From Clostridia bacterium (GTDB lineage Bacteria; Bacillota; Clostridia; Lachnospirales; Lachnospiraceae), in the NCBI GenBank assembly GCA_029101305.1, contig JAQXQS010000005.1:1-35977 (forward strand): a DNA stretch of 35,977 nt. The letters run 5' to 3'. Position numbers and translations under genes: made by a program. Every line of letters starts with the position of its first letter. Position 1 is the first letter of the stretch. The notes below the pieces were generated by a model. It had not been told where the DNA came from. It saw nothing but the letters and a program-made list of their open reading frames with translations, and made no database searches. Positions 1 to 9,190 of this stretch are shown here, piece by piece.

Positions 1-730
1 CAAAGATCGCGCCCCAGTTCTTGGATCCAAACTCATCAGAGAAGTACAGAAGTCCTGTCTGCACAGTCTTCAGTGCAGAATCGCTGATGAATGTCATGGA
101 AAACAGAAGATCGTTCCATTTGAAGAAGAACTGAAGAACCAATACGGTTACAATAGAGTTCTTCATCAGTGGTGTTACAATGTGCCACATCAGCCTGTAA
201 ATACCACAGCCATCGATAACGGCTGCCTCCATAATGTCATCCGGGAAGGAACGAAGATATCCCTGAACCAGATAAATGGACAGCGACAAACCAAATGCTA
301 TGTACGTAATGATCAGACATGTTCTGGTATTTAACATGTTTGATCTGCTGTAAATCTGGAACAGCGGGATCAAAGCAATTGCTACCGGAATCATGATACC
401 GAAACGGAAATACTGTGCAACTGCATTTCTAAATTTCCATTTCATTTTTGTTACAGCAAAACCAACAGTTACTGAGAAAAATACAATAAATACAAGTGCC
501 ACTAATGTAGTGATCAAACTGTTCTTAAAGAAAGTGGACATATGTCCTCTTGTCCATGCATCAGAGTAGTTCTGGAAATAGAAACCATCATTTAATGCAT
601 AAGCTGGTTTTTCACTCCACTCAGCCTGTTTCTTGAAGGATGCGGTAAGCATCCAGAATAATGGGTAAATCTCAATTATGCAAAGAAGGAAAATTACAAT
701 TCCCCGAAAAACTGCTTTTACTTTTTTCAT
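1..730 (-). CDS. Sugar ABC transporter permease 2 (MalG/AraQ type), C-terminus cut by window edge
   Basis: Inner-membrane permease subunit that pairs with the permease encoded just upstream to import a sugar or oligosaccharide. About 243 codons are present; the family is usually about 275-280 residues, so only some 30 C-terminal residues lie outside the window. The ATG at 730-728 follows an AGGAGG-type ribosome site and opens with MKKVKAVFRG and a first hydrophobic helix. Several further membrane segments are visible, as is the cytoplasmic EAA loop (EAAVIDGCGIYRL) that contacts the ATPase. It starts 14 bp after the stop of permease 1, so the two are co-translated. No ATPase gene is visible; in such Firmicutes a shared MsmX-type ATPase encoded elsewhere is usual. 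Substrate is inferred from context only. Confidence 0.9.
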   Translation of the reverse strand, partial: MKKVKAVFRGIVIFLLCIIEIYPLFWMLTASFKKQAEWSEKPAYALNDGFYFQNYSDAWTRGHMSTFFKNSLITTLVALVFIVFFSVTVGFAVTKMKWKFRNAVAQYFRFGIMIPVAIALIPLFQIYSRSNMLNTRTCLIITYIAFGLSLSIYLVQGYLRSFPDDIMEAAVIDGCGIYRLMWHIVTPLMKNSIVTVLVLQFFFKWNDLLFSMTFISDSALKTVQTGLLYFSDEFGSKNWGAIF

Positions 731-744
731 AATATTTCCTCCTT

Positions 745-1623
745 TCAGTCTTTTACATCAAATTTATTGATAACAAGAGAGCCCACAACACAGATCAGGA
801 AAATTACAATAGCGATAACACTGGCATAACCTACCTTGTTATAGGTAAATGCAACATCATACATATACATGGAAAGTGATTTTGTTGCACTTCCAGGGCC
901 ACCCTTGGTAAGAGCCATAGCAGACTCGAACATCTTTACAGTTCCGGAGAAGCTGAATACAAGGCTGGTGATCACCATTGGACGAAGAAGCGGAAGAAGG
1001 ATGTTTTTGAATAACTGCCATCCGCCGCAGCCGTCGATTCTGGCAGCTTCCAAGATATCATCAGAGATATCAAGAAGTGCACCATAAAAAATTACAGAAT
1101 AGAAGCCCATGGCAACCCAGATATCCATTACGCACAATGCCCAGAGAGCTGTGCTGGACTGGCCGATCCATGGCTGAACAAGGTTCGTGAAACCAAGAGA
1201 GTCAAGCAATGAGTTTAACAGACCATAATTTGGCTGGATCTCATAGATTTTTGCAAACAGCTGGCCTACTGCAACTGTAGGAAGTACTACCGGGAAGAAA
1301 ACCAGTGTTCTTACGATGGTTTTGCATCTCTTCAGCCAGAATTTAAACATCAGGGAAAGAAGAAGCCCCATTCCTACCTGACCGATGGTTACTACCAGTA
1401 CATATTTACAGTTTACGGTTAATGCGTTCAAAAAGTTCTTATCCTTGAAAAGTCTTGCATAGTTGTCAAGGCCTGCAAATTCCCACTGAAGTCCCGGGCT
1501 GCCGCTGAAGAATGAGTAATACAGTGACCAGATAACCGGTACCATTACAATAATGGTATAAATAATCAGTGCCGGAACTACGAAAAGGGATATCGCTTTC
1601 TTATTACCTAATACCTTGTTCAT
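745..1623 (-). CDS. Sugar ABC transporter permease 1 (MalF/UgpA type)
   Basis: Membrane permease of a CUT1-type carbohydrate ABC importer, 292 residues, normal length for the family. The first membrane helix is near residues 11-36, and further hydrophobic segments are near 70-95, 105-125, 155-185, 215-235 and 265-285. The EAA loop (EAARIDGCGGWQLF) lies near residues 191-204 and is the expected contact with the ATPase. The ATG at 1623 is preceded by AAGGAAGG. It lies downstream of the binding-protein gene, behind a hairpin that probably lowers permease expression relative to the binding protein, and immediately upstream of permease 2. Substrate is not readable from sequence; the neighbouring rhamnosidase and two-component genes suggest a plant-derived oligosaccharide. 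Confidence 0.93.
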   Translation of the reverse strand: MNKVLGNKKAISLFVVPALIIYTIIVMVPVIWSLYYSFFSGSPGLQWEFAGLDNYARLFKDKNFLNALTVNCKYVLVVTIGQVGMGLLLSLMFKFWLKRCKTIVRTLVFFPVVLPTVAVGQLFAKIYEIQPNYGLLNSLLDSLGFTNLVQPWIGQSSTALWALCVMDIWVAMGFYSVIFYGALLDISDDILEAARIDGCGGWQLFKNILLPLLRPMVITSLVFSFSGTVKMFESAMALTKGGPGSATKSLSMYMYDVAFTYNKVGYASVIAIVIFLICVVGSLVINKFDVKD

Positions 1624-1691
1624 AAAATTCCTTCCTTTCTTTCTGTGTCTAAATAAATATTGATGCTGCCTTTAAATGGATTTTCCCCATA

Positions 1692-1722
1692 GAAAAGGGA
1701 GTGTCTGCTGGCAAACACTCCC
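1692..1722 (-). terminator. Intercistronic hairpin between binding protein and permease 1
   Basis: An 8-bp perfect stem, GGGAGTGT with ACACTCCC (1697-1704 and 1715-1722), has a 10-nt loop; on the minus strand it is followed by TTTTCT. It sits 38 bp after the binding-protein stop and about 70 bp before the permease start. Such partial terminators or mRNA-end stabilisers often let a binding protein be made in excess over its permeases. Confidence 0.7.
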
Positions 1723-1759
1723 ATGTAAAGTTCAAAGCTTATATTGCCAAGGCTGTGTC

Positions 1760-3064
1760 TTACTGCATGTTATATACATCCTGGATGGACTGCATATATT
1801 CTTCGCCGGTCATTTCGCCATTCAGCAGAGGCTGTACATTTTCCTGTGCAGTCTTGGAGATTTCGCTAGGCATTTTTGCTTCCCACCAAGCAAATCCCTC
1901 TGTGGATTTGTCAATCTCATCAAGAACCAGTTTGGTGTAGTTGTCCATATCATCAGCAGCTACATCATAGGTGTAACCTTTAACTGTTCCCTGCTCTTCC
2001 ATTGCTACGTTACCAATGTTCTCCATGAAGTATTTCAGGAACCAAGCGGTACCTTCATCATATTTGTCATTGTCAAGTGCAAGGATGTTACCACAGTTCA
2101 TAGAATAAGAAGTAGCGGAGCTGATGGACTCATCTTCGATCGGAATGTTGAAGAATCCAATTCCGTCCTCGCCTGCCGGGTTCTGGGAATCATCTGTCAG
2201 GTTCTGTGTGAACCAGGAACCATTGTAGAAGATAGCTGCTTTACCGCTCATCAGCATGGATCCTGCTGTGTTCATATCTACAGTTGTGATACCTTCTCCG
2301 AAGTATCCTTTTTCTGCCCACTCTGCAAGTTTGTCAGCTGCTGCAACAAGTTTCTCATCTGTATAATCAACTTCGCCGTTAGCTGCTTTTGTCATGATGT
2401 CGTTTCCTGCTGTTCTTACTGCGTAAGCGTTGATCAGACGGGTTGCACCCCATTTGTCAGATCCACCTGTTGTAAGAGGCTGGATACCAGCATCGGAAAG
2501 TTTCTGAAGAACATCTTCGAATTCTGCCCATGTAGTAGGAACTTCGCAGCCTGCCTGCTCGAACAGAGCTTTGTTGTACCAGAAGCCCTCTACGTTCAGT
2601 CCAAGTGGAAGATCATAAAGATCATCTGTTCCGGATAATCCTTTCAGAAGCTCAACAGCACCACTGTTCAGATAATCAGCTGTTCCGATTTCATCAACTG
2701 CTTCTGTGATATTTTTAACCTTTCCGGAATCGATCAGTACGCTAAGTGGAGCACCAGCTTCATAAGCGAACAGGTCTGGAAGGTCATTGGATGCTGCAAG
2801 TGTAGCGATTTTCTGCTGAAGGTTATCAGAAGCAACCATCTCATAGTCCCATGTGAAGTTCGGGTTTACATCTTTCTGATAGTCTTCGCAGATCTTATTG
2901 ATCAGCGCACCGTTATCAGAATCCTCTGCCCAGATGGTAAGGATCTTAACGTTCTTCTCAAGCTGCGGATCATCGCCTGAATAATCTGCTGCGAATGTTG
3001 GAACTGCGAACATGGTGCTTGCTGTGATTGCTGCCATTAAGAGAGCTAAAGTTTTCTTTTTCAT
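1760..3064 (-). CDS. Extracellular solute-binding protein (family 1) of the sugar ABC transporter
   Basis: Secreted sugar-binding component of the importer encoded with the two downstream permeases; 434 residues, typical for family 1 binding proteins. It begins MKKKTLALLMAAITASTMFA and has an AxA-type cleavage site near PTFA-ADY. Unlike most Gram-positive binding proteins, no lipobox cysteine follows the hydrophobic stretch. The ATG at 3064 has a clear GGAGG site 8 bp upstream, so a missed longer N-terminus is unlikely. The mature part carries typical family features (NVEGFWYNKALFEQAG, GKAAIFYNGSWF). It lies between a 331-bp regulatory gap and the permeases, and is probably controlled by the response regulator upstream. 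Ligand unknown; a rhamnose-containing oligosaccharide is inferred from the neighbouring GH78 gene. Confidence 0.93.
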   Translation of the reverse strand: MKKKTLALLMAAITASTMFAVPTFAADYSGDDPQLEKNVKILTIWAEDSDNGALINKICEDYQKDVNPNFTWDYEMVASDNLQQKIATLAASNDLPDLFAYEAGAPLSVLIDSGKVKNITEAVDEIGTADYLNSGAVELLKGLSGTDDLYDLPLGLNVEGFWYNKALFEQAGCEVPTTWAEFEDVLQKLSDAGIQPLTTGGSDKWGATRLINAYAVRTAGNDIMTKAANGEVDYTDEKLVAAADKLAEWAEKGYFGEGITTVDMNTAGSMLMSGKAAIFYNGSWFTQNLTDDSQNPAGEDGIGFFNIPIEDESISSATSYSMNCGNILALDNDKYDEGTAWFLKYFMENIGNVAMEEQGTVKGYTYDVAADDMDNYTKLVLDEIDKSTEGFAWWEAKMPSEISKTAQENVQPLLNGEMTGEEYMQSIQDVYNMQ

Positions 3065-3395
3065 TGTAAAAACCTCCGATTTTTCAATTTTTGAGTTTGT
3101 GTTCGGAATCTTCTAAGATTCCCTCTGTTACTTTTCAGCCAATTTACTTTTCGGTCATGTTTGTTTCTTTTTTATCCCCGGGAAATATCTTATGGTTATA
3201 TAATACCATTGTTCATTTTTTTTACCAGTGCCTATTTTTTTTGGTAATGTGCAGATTTTTTAGACTGTTTTGTATTAAAAAATTATGTTTTCAAAAGCTG
3301 TTTGTTATATGTTTTATACATTTAGGTAATTTTACACAAGATTATAATATGTTTTTTGCACAATATTCTATTTGAGCAAAACTATCGCATCAAAG
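3065..3395 (-). promoter_or_regulatory. Regulatory gap upstream of the transporter operon
   Basis: This 331-bp AT-rich gap has no convincing gene. On the minus strand a TATTAT/TATATAA -10-like block near 3197-3207 has only a poor -35, as expected for a promoter that needs an activator. Just upstream are two A8-tracts (plus-strand ATTTTTTTT at 3215-3223 and 3234-3242, 19 bp apart) flanked by TACC/GGTA half-sites. These are reasonable direct-repeat binding sites for the AraC-type response regulator at 3396-4469. A second TATAAT-like block lies near 3341-3350. All assignments here are by eye. Confidence 0.4.
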
Positions 3396-4469
3396 CTAAT
3401 TCTCCGCCTTCCACACATTCCCCTTGTACTCATTCGGTGTCATGCCTTCATGCTTCTTGAAAATATCGCAAAAATACCGGTAATTATTATAGCCAACCAT
3501 CTCGCTGACCTCATTGACCTTATAGCCGTCCTGAAGCAGCTTCTTCGCTTTCTTGATCCTCAGATCCGTGAGATATTTCACATAGGAAGTACCCACCTCT
3601 GTTTTAAAAAGGACACTCAGATATGCCGTGCTCATGCCTACCCGGTCTGCCAGCTCACTAAGCCCGATATCCTGGTTATAATGTTCATCCAGATAAGTAA
3701 GCAGTTCCAGGATCACACGGTGCTTGCTGCCAGTCTGGTCTGCTGTAAGATGCTTGCCAATATCAGAAAGCACACTTTCTCCATATGCCTGCACTTCTTC
3801 AATGCTCTGGCATTTCTCCATTTCCTGAAAGGATACCAGGGAGCCCCGTTCCACCTGCTTCTGGCTCTCGATCAATACGTCGCTGAGCACACACAGATGC
3901 TTGTAAAATTCCCTGCGGAAATCCTGCATTTCCGGATAAAGTTCTTTCAGGCAACGGATTGCCTCTCTGGAATATTCACGGAAGGCTCCTGCGTCACAGC
4001 CTGTGATGCTTTTAATGCCTCCTTCAAAAATCTTTTCCAGTTCCTGGAATTTCTCCCGGTTCGCCTGTGCCTTGCGATTGTCTTCGTGGCGGTTTTTTGC
4101 CCATTCCTCTTCAATTCTGGAAAGAGCATTTTTCAGCTTTTCGGCAGTTACAGGCTTATCAATATAGTCTTTTACTCCAAGGGTCAGAGCCCGCTGCGCA
4201 TAAACAAATTCAGAATAGCCGCTGATTACCACAAAACAAGTCTCCGGGCATTCCTCCTTTGCGGCTTCAATTACAGACAGTCCGTCCAGTCCTGGAATAC
4301 GGATGTCCGTAATTACCACGTCCGGTTTCTCATTCCGTATCACCTCTAGCCCCTGGATTCCGTCATAGGCAGCACCTATCACTTCATAATCCAGCTTCAG
4401 CCGGGAAATTAAAGCCTTGATTCCCTGCACAACTATATATTCATCATCAATTACTACCAAGCGATACAT
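3396..4469 (-). CDS. AraC-type response regulator (YesN-like), transporter-linked
   Basis: Cytoplasmic DNA-binding response regulator of 357 residues. The receiver domain covers about residues 1-120, with the acidic pair DDE at 8-10, the likely phospho-acceptor Asp55 in VVITDIRIPG and the conserved Lys in IDKPV. A variable linker follows, then an AraC/XylS double helix-turn-helix at about 250-350 (IGLSELADRVGMSTAYLS; VNEVSEMVGYNNYRYFCDIF). The ATG at 4469 follows AGGAGGG. It lies 52 bp after the sensor kinase gene and directly before the transporter operon, which it probably activates in response to extracellular sugar. Family and mechanism are well established; the target promoter is inferred from position. 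Confidence 0.93.
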   Translation of the reverse strand: MYRLVVIDDEYIVVQGIKALISRLKLDYEVIGAAYDGIQGLEVIRNEKPDVVITDIRIPGLDGLSVIEAAKEECPETCFVVISGYSEFVYAQRALTLGVKDYIDKPVTAEKLKNALSRIEEEWAKNRHEDNRKAQANREKFQELEKIFEGGIKSITGCDAGAFREYSREAIRCLKELYPEMQDFRREFYKHLCVLSDVLIESQKQVERGSLVSFQEMEKCQSIEEVQAYGESVLSDIGKHLTADQTGSKHRVILELLTYLDEHYNQDIGLSELADRVGMSTAYLSVLFKTEVGTSYVKYLTDLRIKKAKKLLQDGYKVNEVSEMVGYNNYRYFCDIFKKHEGMTPNEYKGNVWKAEN

Positions 4470-4521
4470 GAAAATCCCTCCTGTATCTCTAAAACATTTT
4501 TGAAAAAGCTTTCTGCATATT

Positions 4522-6255
4522 TTACCTCACTGGCACCACAATCGTCACCTTTGTCCCTTCTCCCGGACTGCTTTCAAAGGTCACTCCGTATTTTTCACCA
4601 TAATTCAGCTTAATACGCTCAATTACGTTCTTCACTCCATATCCTTTTTCCAATCTGGACATATCATCGATTCCCACACCATCATCCTCAATGGTAAAGA
4701 TCATATTGTTCTGTTCCTGCCAGCCACGCAGAGAAATCTTACCTTTTCCGATTTTCGGCTCCAGGCCATGATACATGGCATTTTCGATAAATGGCTGGAA
4801 AATAAAGGTGATGGTCTCCCGCGGGAGGATTTCACGGCTGATATCTACAAATAACTCAAAACGGTTATTATAACGCATATTCTGCAGCTTCATATACCCC
4901 TGCATCCATTTCACAGAATCCGCAACTGTAATGTATTTGCTTCCATTATTCAGTGCCAGCTTGAAATTGTCTGAAAGCGCCTCCACCATTTCCGCCATCT
5001 GGTCATCCCCGTGCATGATTGCCACAAAATACAGGGAATCCAGAGTGTTATAAAGGAAATGAGGATTGATCTGGGACTGTAAAAGCAAAAGCTCTGCCTC
5101 ACGCTCATTCAGCTTCACCGCCATCAGATGCTCGGAAAGTTCCAGGTTTGTATTAACCATCTCTTTAAATTTCTGTCCGATCCGGCCAACCTCACTGTAA
5201 TCAAACTCTTCTGTAATATGACGCTCTCCCTCTCCGACCTTGGCAATGGTATTTTCCAGCTGCTTCAGCGGATGACTGATTGTTCTGGAAATGATCCTTG
5301 CCATGATAAAACCAACGAGCAGTACACAGCCTGCCACCCAGAAGGAAGTGAGGCGGACATTTTTGCTTTCTTCGCTGATCTCGTCTTTCTCTACTACGTT
5401 CACTATTTTCCAGCCTGTAGTCCCATTATTAACAGAAGAAAATAGATACGCCCGATTCTTTTCCGGATTGGAAAATGCCTCCATGATCGCATTTTCCTGT
5501 TCCTCATTTCCAACAAAATAAACCAGCTGGTCAGCCTCATTCACCACCATAAAATTACTGGAATCAAAGCTCTCGTTTCCCATGACAAAAGATTGGCCAA
5601 GCAGCTTCTGACTAAGTCCAATGATCATATATCCCATTCCCTTTCCATCGGATGGATTGATCATATATTTCGCATAGGAAAATCCGGTTTTGGTACCTGC
5701 GCTCAGAATACTGTCTCTGAAAAACACCTCTTTTCCTCTTGCTGCCTGAGCCTGTTTTACCCAGTCCTCTTCAAGGATATCTTTGTCTTCATAATAATTA
5801 TAAAAATCATAGGTGCCTTCATTTACATTATTTAACTGGAAAACATGACCATAAAGATCTGTAAACACAATATAATTTACCCAGACCTGCTGGCTCGCCA
5901 TCTCATTTGCGATCTTACGCAAATTCACACGGTCAGTGGAAGAGAATTTACTTCCACCATATTCATCTCCCTTTTCCAGTATCTGTTGAAGAGCTTCGTC
6001 ATTCAGGAAATTACGTCCCACATCCACGATATTTTTCAGATTCATGTCCATAACACGACTGGAATTCTTAAGCGTGGACTGGTAGGATGCCCGGTAGTTC
6101 TGTTCGATGGCTTCTATAGAAGTTTTGTATACAATATTCATCAAAACTCCCACACCCAAAAGGGTGATGAGAAACATGGAAAGAAAAATCTGATTCTGAA
6201 TACTCAGCTGCCTCCATGCTGTCTGTATTCCCGAAACCTGTTTCTTTTTTTCCAT
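4522..6255 (-). CDS. Sensor histidine kinase (YesM-like), transporter-linked
   Basis: Membrane sensor of 577 residues. Helix 1 is near residues 22-43, an extracellular sensing region of about 260 residues follows, and helix 2 is near 302-323. Next come a HAMP region, a His_kinase domain with the phospho-acceptor His399 in QSQINPHFLYNTL, and an HATPase domain with the N box (NAMYHGLEP), a G1 box (DDGVGIDD) and a G2-like YGVKN. Its partner is the response regulator 52 bp downstream. The ATG at 6255 has a GAGGGTG site. The pair most likely senses the sugar taken up by the adjacent ABC transporter; the ligand cannot be read from sequence. Confidence 0.93.
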   Translation of the reverse strand: MEKKKQVSGIQTAWRQLSIQNQIFLSMFLITLLGVGVLMNIVYKTSIEAIEQNYRASYQSTLKNSSRVMDMNLKNIVDVGRNFLNDEALQQILEKGDEYGGSKFSSTDRVNLRKIANEMASQQVWVNYIVFTDLYGHVFQLNNVNEGTYDFYNYYEDKDILEEDWVKQAQAARGKEVFFRDSILSAGTKTGFSYAKYMINPSDGKGMGYMIIGLSQKLLGQSFVMGNESFDSSNFMVVNEADQLVYFVGNEEQENAIMEAFSNPEKNRAYLFSSVNNGTTGWKIVNVVEKDEISEESKNVRLTSFWVAGCVLLVGFIMARIISRTISHPLKQLENTIAKVGEGERHITEEFDYSEVGRIGQKFKEMVNTNLELSEHLMAVKLNEREAELLLLQSQINPHFLYNTLDSLYFVAIMHGDDQMAEMVEALSDNFKLALNNGSKYITVADSVKWMQGYMKLQNMRYNNRFELFVDISREILPRETITFIFQPFIENAMYHGLEPKIGKGKISLRGWQEQNNMIFTIEDDGVGIDDMSRLEKGYGVKNVIERIKLNYGEKYGVTFESSPGEGTKVTIVVPVR

Positions 6256-6282
6256 ATTTCCATCACCCTCTCGTATTTTAAG

Positions 6283-6300
6283 GCGTATTAAAGAATACGC
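6283..6300 (-). terminator. Short hairpin between GH78 and sensor kinase genes
   Basis: A perfect 7-bp stem GCGTATT/AATACGC has a 4-nt loop and lies 28 bp upstream of the kinase ATG. On the minus strand it is followed by CTTAAAATAC, so the U-tract is poor. A second, weaker hairpin (CTGCC/GGCAG) lies nearer the GH78 stop at about 6347-6370. The gap may partly separate the GH78 transcript from the kinase operon. Function uncertain. Confidence 0.35.
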
Positions 6301-6376
6301 TCACAACGTAAATTCATTTGCCTTCGCTCTGGCGCAGCAAACCCAATCTGCCTTTCAGTAAAATTGGCAGAAATTT

Positions 6377-9046
6377 TTATTGTTCAAATACAATACGATA
6401 AATACCGCTTCCAGCTTCCGCAGCCATATAATCGGCTTCCTGGGTAAAGGTAAGTCCGTCGCTCTCTTTCACCAGTTTCGCTTCATCCAGACGGATCTGG
6501 GCCGTTGTATTTACCGGAATATGAACCGTCAGCACGATCTGTTTTCCCTGGACTTCCCATTTTACACCAACATTGCCATAAATGCTATGGTAATTTCCGA
6601 CAGTATATTCCAGGTTACCACCGATTCTCGGATAAAGGATCGCATGCTTAAAGCCTGGCTGATCCGGGTCAGCTTCAATTCCTGCCATTGCGCGGTACAT
6701 CCACTCACCGATCGCACCGTATGCATAATGGTTAAAGGAGTTCATATCTGCGCTCCACATGCTTCCATCATCCTTCAGTCCATCCCAGTGCTCCCAGATG
6801 GTTGTGGCACCTTTTTTCACCTGATACAGCCAGGATGGGAAATCCTCTTTCAGAAGCAGGTCATAGGCCTCTTTCAGGCTGTGATTCTGGCTGAGTGCAT
6901 GGCAGAAATACGGGGTTCCCACAAATCCGGTAACCAGATGGCCATTCTCTTTATCCAGAAGTTTTTTCAGACCTTCTACTGTCTTTTCAATATATTTCTC
7001 AGGTGTCAGCTGGAAATACAGAGCCACAATATGGGCAGTCTGTGTCTGGGCTGTCATATTTCCATCCTCATCAAAGAAGGTTTTCTGGAATTTATCTACG
7101 ATCTTATTGTAAAGTGCTTCATACTCTGCTGCCACATCCTCTTTTCCAAGTGCACGGGCCATTCTTACAAAAAGTCCAGTGGAATATGCATAGTATGCAG
7201 TACAGGTCAGGTCGTTTGGAGTGGCGCCGAAATAGCTGCCTTCCTCTGCGTCAAGTGCAACCCAGTCACCGAACTGCAGCTTGTAATTCCAGATATAATC
7301 CACAGCATGTGCACGCATGAAATCAATCCAGCCTTTCATGCTGTTGTACTGCTTTTTCAGAATATCCTTGTCGCCGTACATCAGGTACATGGTCCATGGG
7401 TTGATGATCGCTGCATCTGCCCAGGCTGCTGCGGAATGAGGTCCCTGGCTGAGAAGCCAGTTGCCATCTGTGCGTCCTTCCTCAATGTTCGGGATAACAT
7501 GGGGCACACCGCCCTCCAGTGTCTGGTCAACCTCCAGGTCGCGGAGCCATTTCTTATAGAATGTATAGGTATTCATCAGGTAAGTAGCTGTGCGGCAGAA
7601 AATCTGCGCATCGCCAGTCCAGCCCAGACGCTCGTCACGCTGCGGGCAGTCTGTAGGCACATCCAGGAAGTTGCTCTTAAGTCCCCACAGGAAATTGTGA
7701 TGAAGCTGATTCAACAACGGATTGGAGCACTCCAGGCTTCCGTTTGACGCCATATCGGAATGCAGTGTACATGCCGTAAAGTTCTCTGCTTTCGGTTCAC
7801 CTGGATAGGAAACGATCAGTGCATACTGGAAGCCCATATAGGTAAAGGTAGGATGCCAGGTCACGGTTTCTTCTTTTGCAAACGTATATTTCATGGTTGC
7901 CTTGGCTGCACGGAGGTTATCCAGATAAACATTTCCGTCTTTGTCCAGAACCTCGAAGCAGTGGAGCTCGATCACATCCCCTGGCTTTCCTGTTGCAGTT
8001 ACTTCAATACGGCCTGCCATATTCTGGGCAAAATCAATTACTGTATCTCCTGCTGGTGTTTTGAAGATTCGCTTTGCAGGAATGCGGTCCATTACATGTA
8101 CCTTGGCGCCATACTGCGCACGCATAACCTGAGTGTCAAAAAATACTAACTGTACCGGTTTCCAGTCCCCTTTTGGAATCTCAGCCTTAGACCAGTCCGG
8201 AATTTCCAGAGCCGCATCATAAGTTTCACCATCATAAATTTCGGCAAACACGACTGGTGAATCACAGCCCTTCCAGGAGGGATCTGTACAGATGGATTCT
8301 GTAGTTCCGTCGGTATAACGAACCAGGATTTCCATGGTAAAAGCAGTCTGGTCGCCATAGTTATTGCGTGCCTTTGTCAGTCCCATTACGCCCTTGTACC
8401 AGCCTGGAGCCAACATTGCACCTGCACCGTTGACACCTTTTTGCAGATACTCTGTTACATCGTAGGTCTGATAAAGAAGATGTCTTCTGTAGGAGGTCCA
8501 TCCAGGAGTCATCTCATCCTCGCCTACTTTTCTTCCATTCAGATAGAACTGATACAGACCAAGAGCAGTTGTAAATGCGTAAGCTTCTTTTACTTCTTTT
8601 TTGATTTCAAAGGTTCCTCTTACATAGGTTCCCTTGGAAACGCTTTTGTAGGAATCATCTGTTTCTGTAGATACGAAAGGTGCTTTCCACGCAGGTGCGC
8701 CTTCTTCCCATTCACCATGTTCCCCTGCAAGTGCAGTTACGAAGGAAGCTGTCTCACTCCAGTCCGTTTCTTCCTCACCGTCACTTACCTTTGCGCGGAC
8801 AAAATAACGTCTGCCGCTTTCAAGAGCTGCACCTTCCACATAAACATGTGCAGATTCCTCTGATTCAGTTTTGCCGCTGTCATAAATCAGTTCCGCAAAA
8901 GCAGGATCCTTGGCGATCTGAAGTTCGTAGAATTTCTGTTTTACATTTCTCTTATCACTTGTAAGCTCCCAGGCAAACTGGGGCATATGGGAAACGCCCA
9001 CCGGGGCAGTTTCATAATCCATGTAGATGTTCTTAATTGCCAGCAT
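6377..9046 (-). CDS. Intracellular alpha-L-rhamnosidase, GH78
   Basis: Hydrolyses terminal alpha-L-rhamnosyl residues from glycosides or oligosaccharides. The protein has 889 residues and no signal peptide, so it should act in the cytoplasm after uptake. It has an N-terminal fibronectin/Ig-like region (about 1-105), beta-sandwich domains (about 140-430), the (alpha/alpha)6 catalytic domain with the family signature DCPQRDERLGWTGDAQ at 466-481 and WEHW at 751-754, and a C-terminal beta domain. The acid/base residues expected for inverting GH78 enzymes are in these motifs. Start MLAIKNIYMD at 9046 is preceded by a GGGA-type site. It is the last enzyme gene before the kinase/transporter genes and follows the BKACE gene by 144 bp. 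A second, secreted GH78 is at 26680-30306. Linkage specificity is unknown. Confidence 0.95.
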   Translation of the reverse strand: MLAIKNIYMDYETAPVGVSHMPQFAWELTSDKRNVKQKFYELQIAKDPAFAELIYDSGKTESEESAHVYVEGAALESGRRYFVRAKVSDGEEETDWSETASFVTALAGEHGEWEEGAPAWKAPFVSTETDDSYKSVSKGTYVRGTFEIKKEVKEAYAFTTALGLYQFYLNGRKVGEDEMTPGWTSYRRHLLYQTYDVTEYLQKGVNGAGAMLAPGWYKGVMGLTKARNNYGDQTAFTMEILVRYTDGTTESICTDPSWKGCDSPVVFAEIYDGETYDAALEIPDWSKAEIPKGDWKPVQLVFFDTQVMRAQYGAKVHVMDRIPAKRIFKTPAGDTVIDFAQNMAGRIEVTATGKPGDVIELHCFEVLDKDGNVYLDNLRAAKATMKYTFAKEETVTWHPTFTYMGFQYALIVSYPGEPKAENFTACTLHSDMASNGSLECSNPLLNQLHHNFLWGLKSNFLDVPTDCPQRDERLGWTGDAQIFCRTATYLMNTYTFYKKWLRDLEVDQTLEGGVPHVIPNIEEGRTDGNWLLSQGPHSAAAWADAAIINPWTMYLMYGDKDILKKQYNSMKGWIDFMRAHAVDYIWNYKLQFGDWVALDAEEGSYFGATPNDLTCTAYYAYSTGLFVRMARALGKEDVAAEYEALYNKIVDKFQKTFFDEDGNMTAQTQTAHIVALYFQLTPEKYIEKTVEGLKKLLDKENGHLVTGFVGTPYFCHALSQNHSLKEAYDLLLKEDFPSWLYQVKKGATTIWEHWDGLKDDGSMWSADMNSFNHYAYGAIGEWMYRAMAGIEADPDQPGFKHAILYPRIGGNLEYTVGNYHSIYGNVGVKWEVQGKQIVLTVHIPVNTTAQIRLDEAKLVKESDGLTFTQEADYMAAEAGSGIYRIVFEQ

Positions 9047-9122
9047 TTATTTTCCCGATCCTTTCTCGTAACTATCTCATATCTATCTTGCGTTATATTT
9101 TGCCGAATACTTATCTAAACGG

Positions 9123-9184
9123 AAATTTCGGCGTAGCAGACATTTCCATGAATGAAAGTCAATTGCTCCGCGCCAAAATTTTTT
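9123..9184. repeat. Long palindromic hairpin between BKACE and GH78 genes
   Basis: An interrupted inverted repeat: AAATTT then GGCG then AGCA at 9123-9138 pair with TGCT, CGCC and AAATTT at 9164-9181, and there is a smaller self-complementary core (CATTTCCATGAATGAAAG). On the plus strand it ends in a run of T. On the minus strand it lies 7 bp after the BKACE stop and could be a terminator or processing hairpin within the operon. It might also be a REP-like intergenic palindrome. Confidence 0.5.
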
Positions 9185-9190
9185 CATGTA

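Noticed and set aside
6377-9046. A complete L-rhamnose catabolic operon, as suggested by GH78
   Set aside because: No rhamnose isomerase, rhamnulose kinase with aldolase, or lactaldehyde gene set is present; released rhamnose must be handled elsewhere.
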